Positions 6,946 to 15,524 of a DNA stretch of 31,197 nt are shown here, in pieces. Below the pieces are notes generated by a model. The model worked only from the letters and a program-made list of their open reading frames with translations, did not search any database and had not been told where the DNA came from. The position numbers and the translations under genes are program-made. Each line of letters begins with the position of its first letter. The first letter of the stretch is position 1. The stretch comes from Bacteroidota bacterium (GTDB taxonomy: Bacteria > Bacteroidota > Bacteroidia > Chitinophagales > Chitinophagaceae). The stretch covers positions 1-31,197 of the forward strand of contig JAURLW010000094.1 of assembly GCA_030831005.1 (NCBI GenBank), in the 5' to 3' direction.

Positions 6946-7491
6946 ATGCTACATCAAGCCGTTATTTCCAGAAATAATATTGTTGAATTCATTAATAGCT
7001 CTTACAATCCCCTACTCCAAGAAATAGAAACTAACCAGCAAGAGTTACTAGCCATTTTCAATAAAAATACCATTCAGGCTACTGCAGATAATAATCTTTA
7101 CTTAAGCTTAGCGAATAAATTAATGGATGAGTTGAGCAGCTTACTATCCTATAGGCATGAAAGCCTTATTCCTTACTTAAATACCTTGTCAAAAAAAGTT
7201 GAAGACGGTCATAATTGCTCTACCTGCTCAGGGAAATGCAATTTGCCTCATCAGACCATTATACAAACACTTATGGATGATGTGGCTAAAATGAGAGAAC
7301 ATCTATATCGCATGTATAAAGTAGCGAAGCCTAATTTGTATGAATTACAAGAGGACCAATTAGATTATAAAGCGGTACGTATCATTATGCATAGTGTAGA
7401 ACTCAATATACTGCAAATGTTGTTTATCGATGAATATGAATTGATCAATTTTATAAAAGAAAGTCAAGTCCAAATTTATGCACATGCATAA
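6946..7491 (+). CDS. Helical protein resembling RIC/YtfE hemerythrin domain without its iron ligands
   Basis: An all-helical cytoplasmic protein of 181 residues with no signal peptide. Compared from memory with the RIC (YtfE/ScdA) hemerythrin domain, four helices seem to align. IVEFINSSYNPLLQE fits the Y-H-x-P-L-x-x-E helix with N21 for His. ELSSLLSYRHESLIPYL fits the H-M-x-K-E-E-x-x-L-F-P helix with Leu for His. TLMDDVAKM fits the E-H-D helix. The last helix, about 148-172, lacks the H-x-H-L-E pattern. RIC proteins repair nitrosylated or oxidised iron centres with a di-iron site that would be missing here. Between helices 2 and 3 sits C91-x2-C94-x3-C98, a possible metal or redox site. Its 3' end overlaps ccoI by 14 bases, so the two are translationally coupled. 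The family assignment is tentative; the gene itself is well supported. Confidence 0.8.
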   Translation: MLHQAVISRNNIVEFINSSYNPLLQEIETNQQELLAIFNKNTIQATADNNLYLSLANKLMDELSSLLSYRHESLIPYLNTLSKKVEDGHNCSTCSGKCNLPHQTIIQTLMDDVAKMREHLYRMYKVAKPNLYELQEDQLDYKAVRIIMHSVELNILQMLFIDEYELINFIKESQVQIYAHA

Positions 7492-9889
7492 ACAAGTTGT
7501 TATACAAGAATGCCATCACTGTGGAGCTAGTTGTGAATTAGGTGCAATTGACTTTGACACTTATCAATTTTGTTGCGAAGGTTGCAAATTGGTATATGAA
7601 CTTTTGAAAAATAACAACCTATGTGATTATTATAGTTTAGAACAACATCCCGGTCTCCAACAAATAAAACCAAATACAAAAGAAAAGTTTTCTTACTTAG
7701 ATGATCCTCAAGTACAACTAAAGCTTATCCAATTTACAGACCAAACTATAAGTTTGATCGAGTTTTACCTACCTAATGTGCATTGCAGTTCTTGCATGTG
7801 GCTTATTGAGCATTTAAATAGATTAGACAAAGGAGTAATTGAAAGCAGATTGAATTTTGGCAAAAAAACAGTACAAATAAAATTTTTAAATGCCGAAACC
7901 ACCATTAGGAAAATAGTAAGTTTATTAAGTACTATAGGATACGAACCCTATATAAGTTTAGAAGATATAAGTGACAAAGAAATAAAAAACAAAAGCTTAG
8001 ACAAAAGTAAAATCTTCAAATTAGGTATTGCTGGTTTTTGTTTCGGCAATATTATGATGATGAGTTTTCCAGAGTATCTCTCCGACTCCATCTCTACCAT
8101 TGAACAGCATTACACCAGTTTATTTCGGTATATCAATTTATTATTATCGCTACCAGTATTCTTTTACAGTGCAAGTGAATTTTTCATAACCGCATGGAAA
8201 GGAATCCAACAACGCTTTTTAAATATCGATGCACCAATTGCTTTAGCTATATTAATAACCTTTACAAGAAGTGTATACGAAATCTTAAGCCATTCTGGCG
8301 CTGGGTATTTAGACAGCATGAGTGGCATTGTTTTCTTTATGTTGGTAGGACGTGTATTGCAAGAACGCACGCAATCCTCCATTAGCTTTCATAGAAATTA
8401 TACTTCCTACTTCCCTATCTCAGTTACCATCATTACAGACACAGAAACGAGTACCAAAGAAGTAAGCGCTTTGAATGCGGGCGATTGTATTTTATTACAT
8501 GCAGAAGAAATTGTACCCGCTGATTGTATCGTAAAAAAAGGAACAGCTTATATTGATTATAGTTTTGTAAGTGGCGAATCAAGTCCTGTTCGAATTAAAG
8601 AAAAAGAACTCGTATATGCTGGTGGCAAACAAATAAACGAAACCGTAGTGTTAGAAGTTGTAAAACCTATTGAGCAGAGTTATTTAACTTCTTTATGGAA
8701 TCATTTTTCATTTTCAAAAAACAAAGAAGAAGAAAATAAAAAAAATAGTTTCATTCCAATACTAAGTAATTATTTCAGTAGCATTCTATTTGCTATTGCA
8801 ATAATAACTGCTCTATATTGGTATTTTTTCAACCCAAGTTTAATCTTGCCCAGTGTAAGTGCCGTATTAATTGTAGCATGTCCATGTGCACTATTATTAA
8901 CTAGCACGTTTACCAATGGTATTATGATGAAACTACTAAGTGATCATGGCTTATACCTCCGCGATGCCAGTGTGATAGAACAGTTAAGCAAGACGAATCA
9001 TATTGTTTTTGACAAAACAGGTACATTAACCCACGGACATTACCTTGAATTGATTAGCAATTTTGCAACCCTTAATAAAGATCAAAAACAATGGATTTAT
9101 AATGTAGCTCAAGCAAGTCAGCATCCTATGGCTCAAGCTTTATGCACCTACTTGGGTAAGCAAGAAATTATTCCAATTAGCCATTGGACAGAGGTTATTG
9201 GTGCTGGCATAATGGCTACAGTAGCTGGAAAAATTATACAAATAGGGTCAAGAGAATTTACCTCAGCTAAGCAAACAGAAAAAACTGGCAACCTATGGAT
9301 TTCAATAGATGGTGTCACCATTGCTGTATTTGAATCTAAATCGCAATTACGATCATCTTTACCTCAACTATTTAATCATCTAAAAAAACGTTTTCAATTT
9401 TCATTACTTTCTGGTGATACAGAAAAAGATAAAACGCTTATGCAAAGTGTTTTCCCCAAAGAGGCTGTTTTACAATTTGGACAAAAACCTATAGACAAAC
9501 TACACTTCATTGAAAGCCTACAAGCCAAAGGCAAGAAGGTTCTTATGTTAGGCGATGGGCTCAACGATGCTGGGGCACTTCAGCAAAGCAATGTAGGAAT
9601 AACCCTTTCAGAGAATATCAATAACTTTTCTCCTTCCTGCGATGCCATTTTAGATGCCAAACAATTTGGGCAATTACCTAATCTTATAAAACTCGCTACA
9701 TTCAGCAACACGATCATTACCATCACCTTTTTTGTATCCATTTTATACAATATAATAGGTATTGGATTTAGCGTGCAGGGCAAATTGAATCCAATGATTG
9801 CCGCAATTCTAATGCCTACAAGTACCATTAGTATTATACTACTTACAACCGGATTGAGTTATTGGGGAGCAAAGCGTTTTTTGAAATAA
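7478..9889 (+). CDS. ccoI: Copper-exporting P1B-type ATPase CcoI for cbb3 oxidase assembly
   Basis: CcoI moves copper across the inner membrane for CuB insertion into cbb3 oxidase. The 803-residue protein has an N-terminal cysteine-rich domain (C12, C15, C19 and C32/C33/C36) typical of the CcoI/FixI branch, then a heavy-metal domain with C103-S-S-C106. The membrane helices follow, with the actuator motif SGES (usually TGE, about 365), C468-P-C470 in the transport helix, phosphorylation site D512-KTGTLT, the SQHPMA nucleotide-binding motif and G692-DGLND. The start may be ATG 7478 or ATG 7484 two codons later. It overlaps the RIC-like gene and is followed after 102 bases by ccoS, which has its own candidate promoter. 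Confidence 0.95.
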   Translation: MHMHKQVVIQECHHCGASCELGAIDFDTYQFCCEGCKLVYELLKNNNLCDYYSLEQHPGLQQIKPNTKEKFSYLDDPQVQLKLIQFTDQTISLIEFYLPNVHCSSCMWLIEHLNRLDKGVIESRLNFGKKTVQIKFLNAETTIRKIVSLLSTIGYEPYISLEDISDKEIKNKSLDKSKIFKLGIAGFCFGNIMMMSFPEYLSDSISTIEQHYTSLFRYINLLLSLPVFFYSASEFFITAWKGIQQRFLNIDAPIALAILITFTRSVYEILSHSGAGYLDSMSGIVFFMLVGRVLQERTQSSISFHRNYTSYFPISVTIITDTETSTKEVSALNAGDCILLHAEEIVPADCIVKKGTAYIDYSFVSGESSPVRIKEKELVYAGGKQINETVVLEVVKPIEQSYLTSLWNHFSFSKNKEEENKKNSFIPILSNYFSSILFAIAIITALYWYFFNPSLILPSVSAVLIVACPCALLLTSTFTNGIMMKLLSDHGLYLRDASVIEQLSKTNHIVFDKTGTLTHGHYLELISNFATLNKDQKQWIYNVAQASQHPMAQALCTYLGKQEIIPISHWTEVIGAGIMATVAGKIIQIGSREFTSAKQTEKTGNLWISIDGVTIAVFESKSQLRSSLPQLFNHLKKRFQFSLLSGDTEKDKTLMQSVFPKEAVLQFGQKPIDKLHFIESLQAKGKKVLMLGDGLNDAGALQQSNVGITLSENINNFSPSCDAILDAKQFGQLPNLIKLATFSNTIITITFFVSILYNIIGIGFSVQGKLNPMIAAILMPTSTISIILLTTGLSYWGAKRFLK

Positions 9890-9904
9890 AGCCCTGTGAT
9901 TACT

Positions 9905-9922
9905 ATATGACAACTATCATAT
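9905..9922. promoter_or_regulatory. Candidate FNR-family operator upstream of ccoS-ccoNO
   Basis: ATATGA-CAACTA-TCATAT is a perfect dyad with the TGA-N6-TCA geometry. It is centred at 9913.5, which is 58.5 bp before the last base of TACTTTTG (9965-9972), so near -62 relative to the likely transcription start, the class-I activator position. Its left part is also one arm of a larger 9-bp inverted repeat, ATATGACAA (9905-9913) and TTGTCATAT (9922-9930), with no T-tract. Confidence 0.65.
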
Positions 9923-9964
9923 TGTCATATGTGAGCGGTCATAGTGAAAAGTAAATTGAGCTTT

Positions 9965-9972
9965 TACTTTTG
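9965..9972 (+). promoter_or_regulatory. -7 element of the ccoS-ccoNOQP-ccoGH operon
   Basis: TACTTTTG matches TAnnTTTG exactly. The position 19-22 bases upstream reads AGTG and not TTTG, so the promoter lacks a -33 box and probably depends on an activator. The predicted leader before the ccoS ATG is about 16 bases. Confidence 0.55.
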
Positions 9973-9991
9973 AGGTACAATACAATCTATC

Positions 9992-10141
9992 ATGAGCGCA
10001 CTTTTTATATTAGTAATAAGCAGCTTGCTAGTAGCCACCGGATTTCTGGTTGCATTTATATGGTCTATTAAAAATGACCAATATGAAGACTTTAAAGGCT
10101 CCTCTTGGAGAGCTCTATTCGACGATAAAACCAACAGCTAG
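9992..10141 (+). CDS. ccoS: CcoS, small cbb3 oxidase assembly protein
   Basis: A short gene of 49 residues. It has one N-terminal membrane helix (about 3-24, LFILVISSLLVATGFLVAF) and then the CcoS signature W-x-I-K-N-D-Q-Y-E-D followed by R-A-L-F-D-D. CcoS is needed for cofactor insertion into cbb3 oxidase and normally sits next to ccoI, as here. It is the first gene after the candidate FNR-dependent promoter and lies 39 bases before ccoNO. Confidence 0.92.
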   Translation: MSALFILVISSLLVATGFLVAFIWSIKNDQYEDFKGSSWRALFDDKTNS

Positions 10142-10180
10142 GTAATCCTTAAACATTTCAAAACACAAATCAATATTACT

Positions 10181-12307
10181 ATGACAGACACATCCGTACA
10201 ATTAGAACATTTTGAATACGACAATAAGATCGTAAAAATGTTTGCTTATGCCACTATTTTATGGGGCATTGTAGGCATGCTAGCCGGATTATTAGCAGCC
10301 TTACAATTAGTTTATCCAGTGCTTAATTTCAATTTTGCACCGACAACTTTTGGTCGCGTTAGACCCGTGCATACCAATGCAATTATTTTTGCATTTGTAG
10401 GCAATGGTATTTTCATGGGTGTTTATTATTCCTTACAGCGCCTTACAAAATCGCGCATGTTTAGTGACACTTTGAGTAAAATTCACTTCTGGGGATGGCA
10501 GACAATTATTGTATTAGCCGCAGTTACTTTATTAGCTGGCTTTACAACAGGTAAAGAATATGCAGAATTAGAATGGCCAATTGATATTCTTATTACATTG
10601 ATTTGGGTGGTGTTTGGTTGGAATATGTTTGGCACCATCATAAAAAGAAGAGAGCGCCATTTGTATGTAGCCATCTGGTTTTATATCGCAACATTTGTAA
10701 CTGTTGCCATGTTGCATATAGTGAACTCCTTTGAGATTCCTTTTAGCTTTCTCAAATCTTACTCATGGTATGCAGGTGTGCAAGATGCTTTAGTGCAATG
10801 GTGGTATGGACATAATGCAGTAGCCTTTTTTCTTACTACCCCATACTTGGGTATCATGTACTATTTCTTACCTAAAGCAGCCAATAGACCTGTCTATTCT
10901 TATCGATTGTCTATCATTCACTTTTGGGCATTAATATTCTTATACATTTGGGCTGGACCGCACCACTTATTATATACTGCGCTTCCTGATTGGGCTCAAT
11001 CTTTAGGAACTGTATTTTCTGTAATGCTTATTGCTCCTTCTTGGGGAGGTATGATCAATGGTCTATTTACGTTGAGAGGCGCTTGGGATCGCGTGCGTGA
11101 AGATGTGGTGCTTAAATTCATGGTAGTTGCCATCACAGCATATGGTATGGCTACATTTGAAGGACCTATGTTGAGTTTGAAAAGTGTAAATGCTATCAGT
11201 CACTTTACGGATTGGACTATTGCGCACGTGCATGTAGGCGCTTTAGGATGGAACGGCTTTTTAACTTTTGCAGTTCTATATTGGTTAATCCCTCGCATAT
11301 TCCAAACCAAATTATATTCTCAAAAACTAGCTAACCAACATTTCTGGATTGGCACCTTAGGTATCGTATTCTATACCGTACCCATGTATTGGGCAGGTTT
11401 TATGCAAAGCTTGGCTTGGAAAGAATTTACTGCTGAAGGAACCATTAAATATCAATTCTTAGAAACCGTTATTCAAATGCGCCCATTTTATATGATGAGA
11501 GGTATTGGTGGTGCTTTATATCTGGTTGGAGCATTAATGATGGTATACAATTTAGTGAAAACAATTAAAGCAGGTACGCTTTTAGAAAACGAAAAAGCAA
11601 GTGCTCCTAAACTAACTAAAAACTATACCGTACATAGCACTGAACATTGGCATAGATGGATTGAAAGAAGACCTGTACAATTATTGATTTTAAGTCTTGT
11701 ATTAGTAGGCATAGGAGGTATCATAGAAATTGTACCTACTTTCTTAATTAAAGAGAATATTCCAACGATAACTAGTGTAAAACCTTATACACCTTTAGAA
11801 CTACAAGGAAGAGACATTTACATTAGAGAAGGATGCTATACTTGTCACAGTCAAATGATTCGTCCGTTTAGAAGTGAAGTAGCGCGCTATGGAGAATATT
11901 CAAAAGCAGGCGAGTTTATTTACGACCATCCATTCCAGTGGGGAAGTAAACGTACCGGTCCAGACTTAGCGCGTATTGGAGGTAAATACCCTGATAGCTG
12001 GCACTATAATCATATGTATGATCCTAATAGTATTTCTGATGGCACTATTATGCCTGCTTACCCTTGGTTGTTTGAAAACAATATTGATACTGCAATCACA
12101 GGAGCTAAAATCAGAGCTATGCAAACTTTAGGCGTTCCTTACCCGAAAGGCTATGATGCTATTGCAAATCAAGATTTACTAAAACAAGCAACCACAATTA
12201 GTGAAAACTTGAAAAAAGACAAAATCAATACAGTAAACAACAAAGAGATTATTGCATTGATTGCGTATTTGCAACGAGTAGGAACGGATATTAAATTAAA
12301 ACCTTAA
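10181..12307 (+). CDS. ccoNO: Fused cbb3 cytochrome c oxidase subunits CcoN and CcoO
   Basis: A 708-residue fusion of the catalytic heme-copper subunit (about 1-480) and the membrane-anchored monoheme cytochrome c subunit (about 495-708), as is usual in Bacteroidota. It reduces O2 to water with high affinity. Ligands match Pseudomonas stutzeri CcoN with a constant shift of four: H64 and H351 for low-spin heme b, H349 for heme b3, H211, H261 and H262 for CuB, and Y255 for the His-Tyr cross-link. The CcoO part has a membrane anchor (about 500-520), heme c motif C552-Y-T-C-H556 and probable axial M624 in IMPAYPWL. Second gene of the operon, between ccoS and ccoQ. Confidence 0.97.
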   Translation: MTDTSVQLEHFEYDNKIVKMFAYATILWGIVGMLAGLLAALQLVYPVLNFNFAPTTFGRVRPVHTNAIIFAFVGNGIFMGVYYSLQRLTKSRMFSDTLSKIHFWGWQTIIVLAAVTLLAGFTTGKEYAELEWPIDILITLIWVVFGWNMFGTIIKRRERHLYVAIWFYIATFVTVAMLHIVNSFEIPFSFLKSYSWYAGVQDALVQWWYGHNAVAFFLTTPYLGIMYYFLPKAANRPVYSYRLSIIHFWALIFLYIWAGPHHLLYTALPDWAQSLGTVFSVMLIAPSWGGMINGLFTLRGAWDRVREDVVLKFMVVAITAYGMATFEGPMLSLKSVNAISHFTDWTIAHVHVGALGWNGFLTFAVLYWLIPRIFQTKLYSQKLANQHFWIGTLGIVFYTVPMYWAGFMQSLAWKEFTAEGTIKYQFLETVIQMRPFYMMRGIGGALYLVGALMMVYNLVKTIKAGTLLENEKASAPKLTKNYTVHSTEHWHRWIERRPVQLLILSLVLVGIGGIIEIVPTFLIKENIPTITSVKPYTPLELQGRDIYIREGCYTCHSQMIRPFRSEVARYGEYSKAGEFIYDHPFQWGSKRTGPDLARIGGKYPDSWHYNHMYDPNSISDGTIMPAYPWLFENNIDTAITGAKIRAMQTLGVPYPKGYDAIANQDLLKQATTISENLKKDKINTVNNKEIIALIAYLQRVGTDIKLKP

Positions 12308-12318
12308 ATAGTATTGCT

Positions 12319-12480
12319 ATGAAATTTATTCACTATTTAGAAACGATTACAGGTGTAGCTATCTACCCTTTAATTTCTTTGCTCCTCTTTTTTAGCTTCT
12401 TTAGCCTATTAGGTTGGTGGGCTATACGCGCCAATAAAAATTATATTAAAGCATTAAAAGAGATTCCTTTTAATGATTAA
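12319..12480 (+). CDS. ccoQ: CcoQ-like small membrane subunit of cbb3 oxidase
   Basis: A short gene of 53 residues, 11 bases after ccoNO and 25 bases before ccoP. It has one hydrophobic helix (about 12-36, rich in Leu and Phe, ending LLGWWAIRA) and a short charged tail (NKNYIKALKEIPFND). Position, size and topology fit CcoQ, which stabilises the CcoP-core interaction. Sequence similarity in this family is low, so the name rests mostly on context. Confidence 0.8.
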   Translation: MKFIHYLETITGVAIYPLISLLLFFSFFSLLGWWAIRANKNYIKALKEIPFND

Positions 12481-12505
12481 TTAACGCTTATAAAATATAT
12501 AACGC

Positions 12506-13663
12506 ATGAAACTTAATCTATTCCATAAAAAAACCATGGGACTACTAACCCTACTCTTCTCTGGTAGTATAGCATTTGCAGCTGATGCAGCAGCTACCAC
12601 AACAACAGATCCAGCATCACCAGATAATACTATTAAATACAGTTTAATTGCTTTAATTATCATTTTGCTTTTAATCATAGGGGCAATGGGCAATGTGATT
12701 ATATCTCTTTCAAGAGTATATAGTCAAAAACTAAAAACCGGAAAGCACAAAATGATGTCTATAATAGGACTAGGTATTTTATGTATAACAAGCAATGCTA
12801 TGGCGCAAGATGTAATCAGCACAAACAATGTACCTGGTAGTGCATTAATAAACGGTATGCAAGAGAGTACATATTATTTTTTAATGGGTATCATTGGATT
12901 TGAATTATTCATTTTATTGTGTTTGTTGTTCATTATCCAAAAGCTTATTAAAACTATTCGTAGAGATGAATCAAAAGTTGCAGAGCTTCAAAACGTATTA
13001 CGTTACCGCTTATGGGACCATCCAATTTGGAGCAAACTAAACAATTCTGTTGCAATAGAAAAAGAAAAAGATATCCTATTAGATCATGACTATGATGGTA
13101 TTCGAGAATTAGACAACAGCTTACCACCATGGTGGAAATATGGTTTCTACCTAACCATATTCATATCCGTTATTTATGTATACTATTATCATATCAGTGG
13201 AAATGGACCAAGTTCTTTAGATGAATTCAATACCGAAGTAGCAGAAGGCAATGCTGCAGTAGAGGCTTATTTAGCTACAGCAGCTGATAAAGTAGACGAA
13301 AATACCATTACTGTATCTTCCGATGCTGCAATTATCGCAACCGGCAAAGAGCTTTTTGAAACAAATTGCTCTGCTTGTCATGCCAAAGATGGCGGTGGCG
13401 GAGTTGGTCCAAATTTAACTGATGCTTATTGGCTTCATCAAGGAGATATAAAGAGCATTTTTAAAAGTATTAAATATGGATGGAAAGAGAAAGGTATGAA
13501 AAGCTGGAAAGAAGATTTTTCTGCAAAGCAAATTGCAGCCTTATCAAATTATGTATATACACTAAAGGGCACAAAACCATTAGCACCAAAAGACCCACAA
13601 GGTATTGAAGATGCCATTGTTACTACTACAGCAGTAAATACAGATACTATAGGAAAAAATTAA
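12506..13663 (+). CDS. ccoP: Monoheme cbb3 oxidase subunit CcoP with long N-terminal membrane region
   Basis: CcoP passes electrons from soluble cytochromes to CcoO. The 385-residue protein has one heme c site, C288-S-A-C-H292, with likely axial M331; proteobacterial CcoP usually has two. Upstream is the typical DHDYDGIRELDNSLPPWW segment (about 193-210) and its membrane helix (about 211-230). The first 150 residues are unusual. A signal-peptide-like start (1-26, ending AFAA) and helix 45-68 are followed by a second signal-like stretch (81-100, MMSIIGLG to NAMAQ) and helix 123-147. This looks like two secreted or membrane modules joined in one frame. I see no frameshift. Its stop is 12 bases before ccoG. 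Confidence 0.93.
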   Translation: MKLNLFHKKTMGLLTLLFSGSIAFAADAAATTTTDPASPDNTIKYSLIALIIILLLIIGAMGNVIISLSRVYSQKLKTGKHKMMSIIGLGILCITSNAMAQDVISTNNVPGSALINGMQESTYYFLMGIIGFELFILLCLLFIIQKLIKTIRRDESKVAELQNVLRYRLWDHPIWSKLNNSVAIEKEKDILLDHDYDGIRELDNSLPPWWKYGFYLTIFISVIYVYYYHISGNGPSSLDEFNTEVAEGNAAVEAYLATAADKVDENTITVSSDAAIIATGKELFETNCSACHAKDGGGGVGPNLTDAYWLHQGDIKSIFKSIKYGWKEKGMKSWKEDFSAKQIAALSNYVYTLKGTKPLAPKDPQGIEDAIVTTTAVNTDTIGKN

Positions 13664-13675
13664 GCATTATTAGCT

Positions 13676-15085
13676 ATGAAAGAATACCCCATAAATGAAC
13701 AGGAATCGTTTAGAGACAGTGTAGCTACTATTAATAAACAAGGTAAACGTAACTGGATTTTCCCAAGTAAGCCAAAGGGTAAATTATATAATCTAAGAAC
13801 GTTATTAAGTATTTTTTACTTAATAGCGTTAGTTAGTTTACCTTTTATCAAAGTAAATCACCACCCTCTTTTTTTAATCAATATACTAGAGCGAAAGTTT
13901 ATCTTATTTGGCACCATTTTTTGGCCACAAGATTTTTTCATCTTTGGCTTAGGCATGGTTATCTTCATTGTATTCATTGCACTATTTACGGTAGTTTTTG
14001 GAAGGGTCTTTTGTGGCTGGGCTTGCCCACAAACCATTTTTTTAGAAATGGTTTTTAGAAAAATTGAATATGCTATTGAAGGAGATTCTGGCAAACAAAA
14101 AGCATTGAAACAAAGCCCTTGGAATACAGATAAGTTCATTAAAAAAATTACAAAGTGGACTCTTTTTTGGATATTAAGTTTTGTCTTTGCCAATGTATTT
14201 TTATCTTATATTATTGGCGTAGATGAACTTAAAGAAATTATACTTAGTCCCATCGCAACTCATAAAGGTGGCTTTTTAGCGATAGTAATCTTTACAAGTG
14301 TATTCTTCTTTGTATACTCTTGGTTTAGAGAACAAGTATGTACTGTAGTTTGTCCGTATGGTAGAATGCAAGGTGTACTATTAGATAGAAATTCAATTGT
14401 CGTTAGTTATGACCATGCAAGAGGTGAACCAAGAGCCAAATACAGCAAACAACAACAAGCCGGTGTTGGCGATTGCATTGATTGTAAACAATGTATTAGA
14501 GTATGCCCAACTGGCATAGACATTAGAAATGGTACCCAATTAGAATGTGTAAATTGTACTGCTTGTATTGATGCTTGCGACCATATCATGGAATCGATTC
14601 ACAAACCTACCAATTTGATAAAATTTGCATCAGAGCGCAATATCGCTGACCACAAGCCTACCCGATTCACTACTAAAATGAAAGCTTATAGTTTAATAAT
14701 GTTATTACTGATAGGGGTAGAAATATATTTATTGAGTAGCAGAACTGACATTGGTGTAGCCATTTTAAGAACACCCGGACAATTATTTCAAGAGCCTAAT
14801 GATAGTACTATTAGCAATTTGTATAATTATACGGTGTTAAACAAAACCTTTGATGCAAAAACTATTGAACTAAAACCTTCAAATTTTCAAGGCACGATTA
14901 CATTAGTTGGCGAAAAGAATATAAAACTAAAAGCCAACCAATCGTACAATGGAAGTTTGTTTGTAAGTGTCTTAAAAAGAAACATCCAAGATCGATCTAC
15001 AAAATTGAAAATAGATGTGATTGAAAACAATAAAAAAGTAAATACTATAAACATACATTTCTTAGGACCTTTTAAATTTAAATAA
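13676..15085 (+). CDS. ccoG: CcoG (FixG/RdxA) ferredoxin-like cbb3 assembly protein
   Basis: A membrane-bound Fe-S protein thought to reduce copper for cbb3 oxidase maturation. Of its 469 residues, the N-terminal half holds membrane helices with two CP motifs, CGWACPQ and CTVVCPYG. Two [4Fe-4S] motifs follow: C267-x2-C270-x2-C273-x3-C277-P and C291-x2-C294-x2-C297-x3-C301. After a further helix (about 340-357) comes an immunoglobulin-like periplasmic C-terminal domain. It lies between ccoP (12-base gap) and ccoH (1-base gap) in one operon. Confidence 0.95.
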   Translation: MKEYPINEQESFRDSVATINKQGKRNWIFPSKPKGKLYNLRTLLSIFYLIALVSLPFIKVNHHPLFLINILERKFILFGTIFWPQDFFIFGLGMVIFIVFIALFTVVFGRVFCGWACPQTIFLEMVFRKIEYAIEGDSGKQKALKQSPWNTDKFIKKITKWTLFWILSFVFANVFLSYIIGVDELKEIILSPIATHKGGFLAIVIFTSVFFFVYSWFREQVCTVVCPYGRMQGVLLDRNSIVVSYDHARGEPRAKYSKQQQAGVGDCIDCKQCIRVCPTGIDIRNGTQLECVNCTACIDACDHIMESIHKPTNLIKFASERNIADHKPTRFTTKMKAYSLIMLLLIGVEIYLLSSRTDIGVAILRTPGQLFQEPNDSTISNLYNYTVLNKTFDAKTIELKPSNFQGTITLVGEKNIKLKANQSYNGSLFVSVLKRNIQDRSTKLKIDVIENNKKVNTINIHFLGPFKFK

Positions 15086-15086
15086 T

Positions 15087-15524
15087 ATGAATTGGGGAAA
15101 CAAAATAGCCGTGTTATACATTGGCTTTGTAATAATGATTGGATTCTTAGTATATAAAAGCACTCAGCAAAACACGGATTTGGTAAGTGATGATTATTAT
15201 AAAAAGGAAATTGCCTATCAGCAGATAATTGATGCTAATGCTAATAATAAAGCACTGGCAACAAATCCCTTAATTACGCATAATGAACAATTTATACATA
15301 TTCAATTTCCTAGCACTTTGCATGATCAATTGATTACAGGTACAATAGAATTGTATAATGCTGCAAATGCTAAAAACGATACCAGCATTAGCTTCTCTAC
15401 CTGCAATGATAGTGTTTCAATTGCACTAAACAATATCAACAAGGGTAACTACACCGCAAAAATACAATATGCATCAGAACGTATTAATTATTATAGCGAA
15501 ACAGCACTAAACTTATTTGAATAA
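15087..15524 (+). CDS. ccoH: CcoH/FixH cbb3 oxidase assembly protein
   Basis: A 145-residue protein with one N-terminal membrane helix (about 7-24) and a periplasmic domain. The LVSDDYYKKEIAYQQ segment just after the helix is the FixH hallmark. FixH works with CcoI in oxidase assembly. Its TAA shares one base with the next ATG (TAATG), so it is translationally coupled to the COG2836 gene. Confidence 0.9.
   Translation: MNWGNKIAVLYIGFVIMIGFLVYKSTQQNTDLVSDDYYKKEIAYQQIIDANANNKALATNPLITHNEQFIHIQFPSTLHDQLITGTIELYNAANAKNDTSISFSTCNDSVSIALNNINKGNYTAKIQYASERINYYSETALNLFE

Noticed and set aside
12506..12755. Possible frameshift or two separate genes at the start of ccoP
   Set aside because: The frame runs through without a stop, codon use is uniform, and the next module begins in the same frame. 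A fusion-like single protein is the simpler reading.
13858..14193. 111-codon open frame on the minus strand inside ccoG
   Set aside because: It lies fully within a well-supported gene, has no recognisable domain or start context, and follows from the codon use of ccoG.
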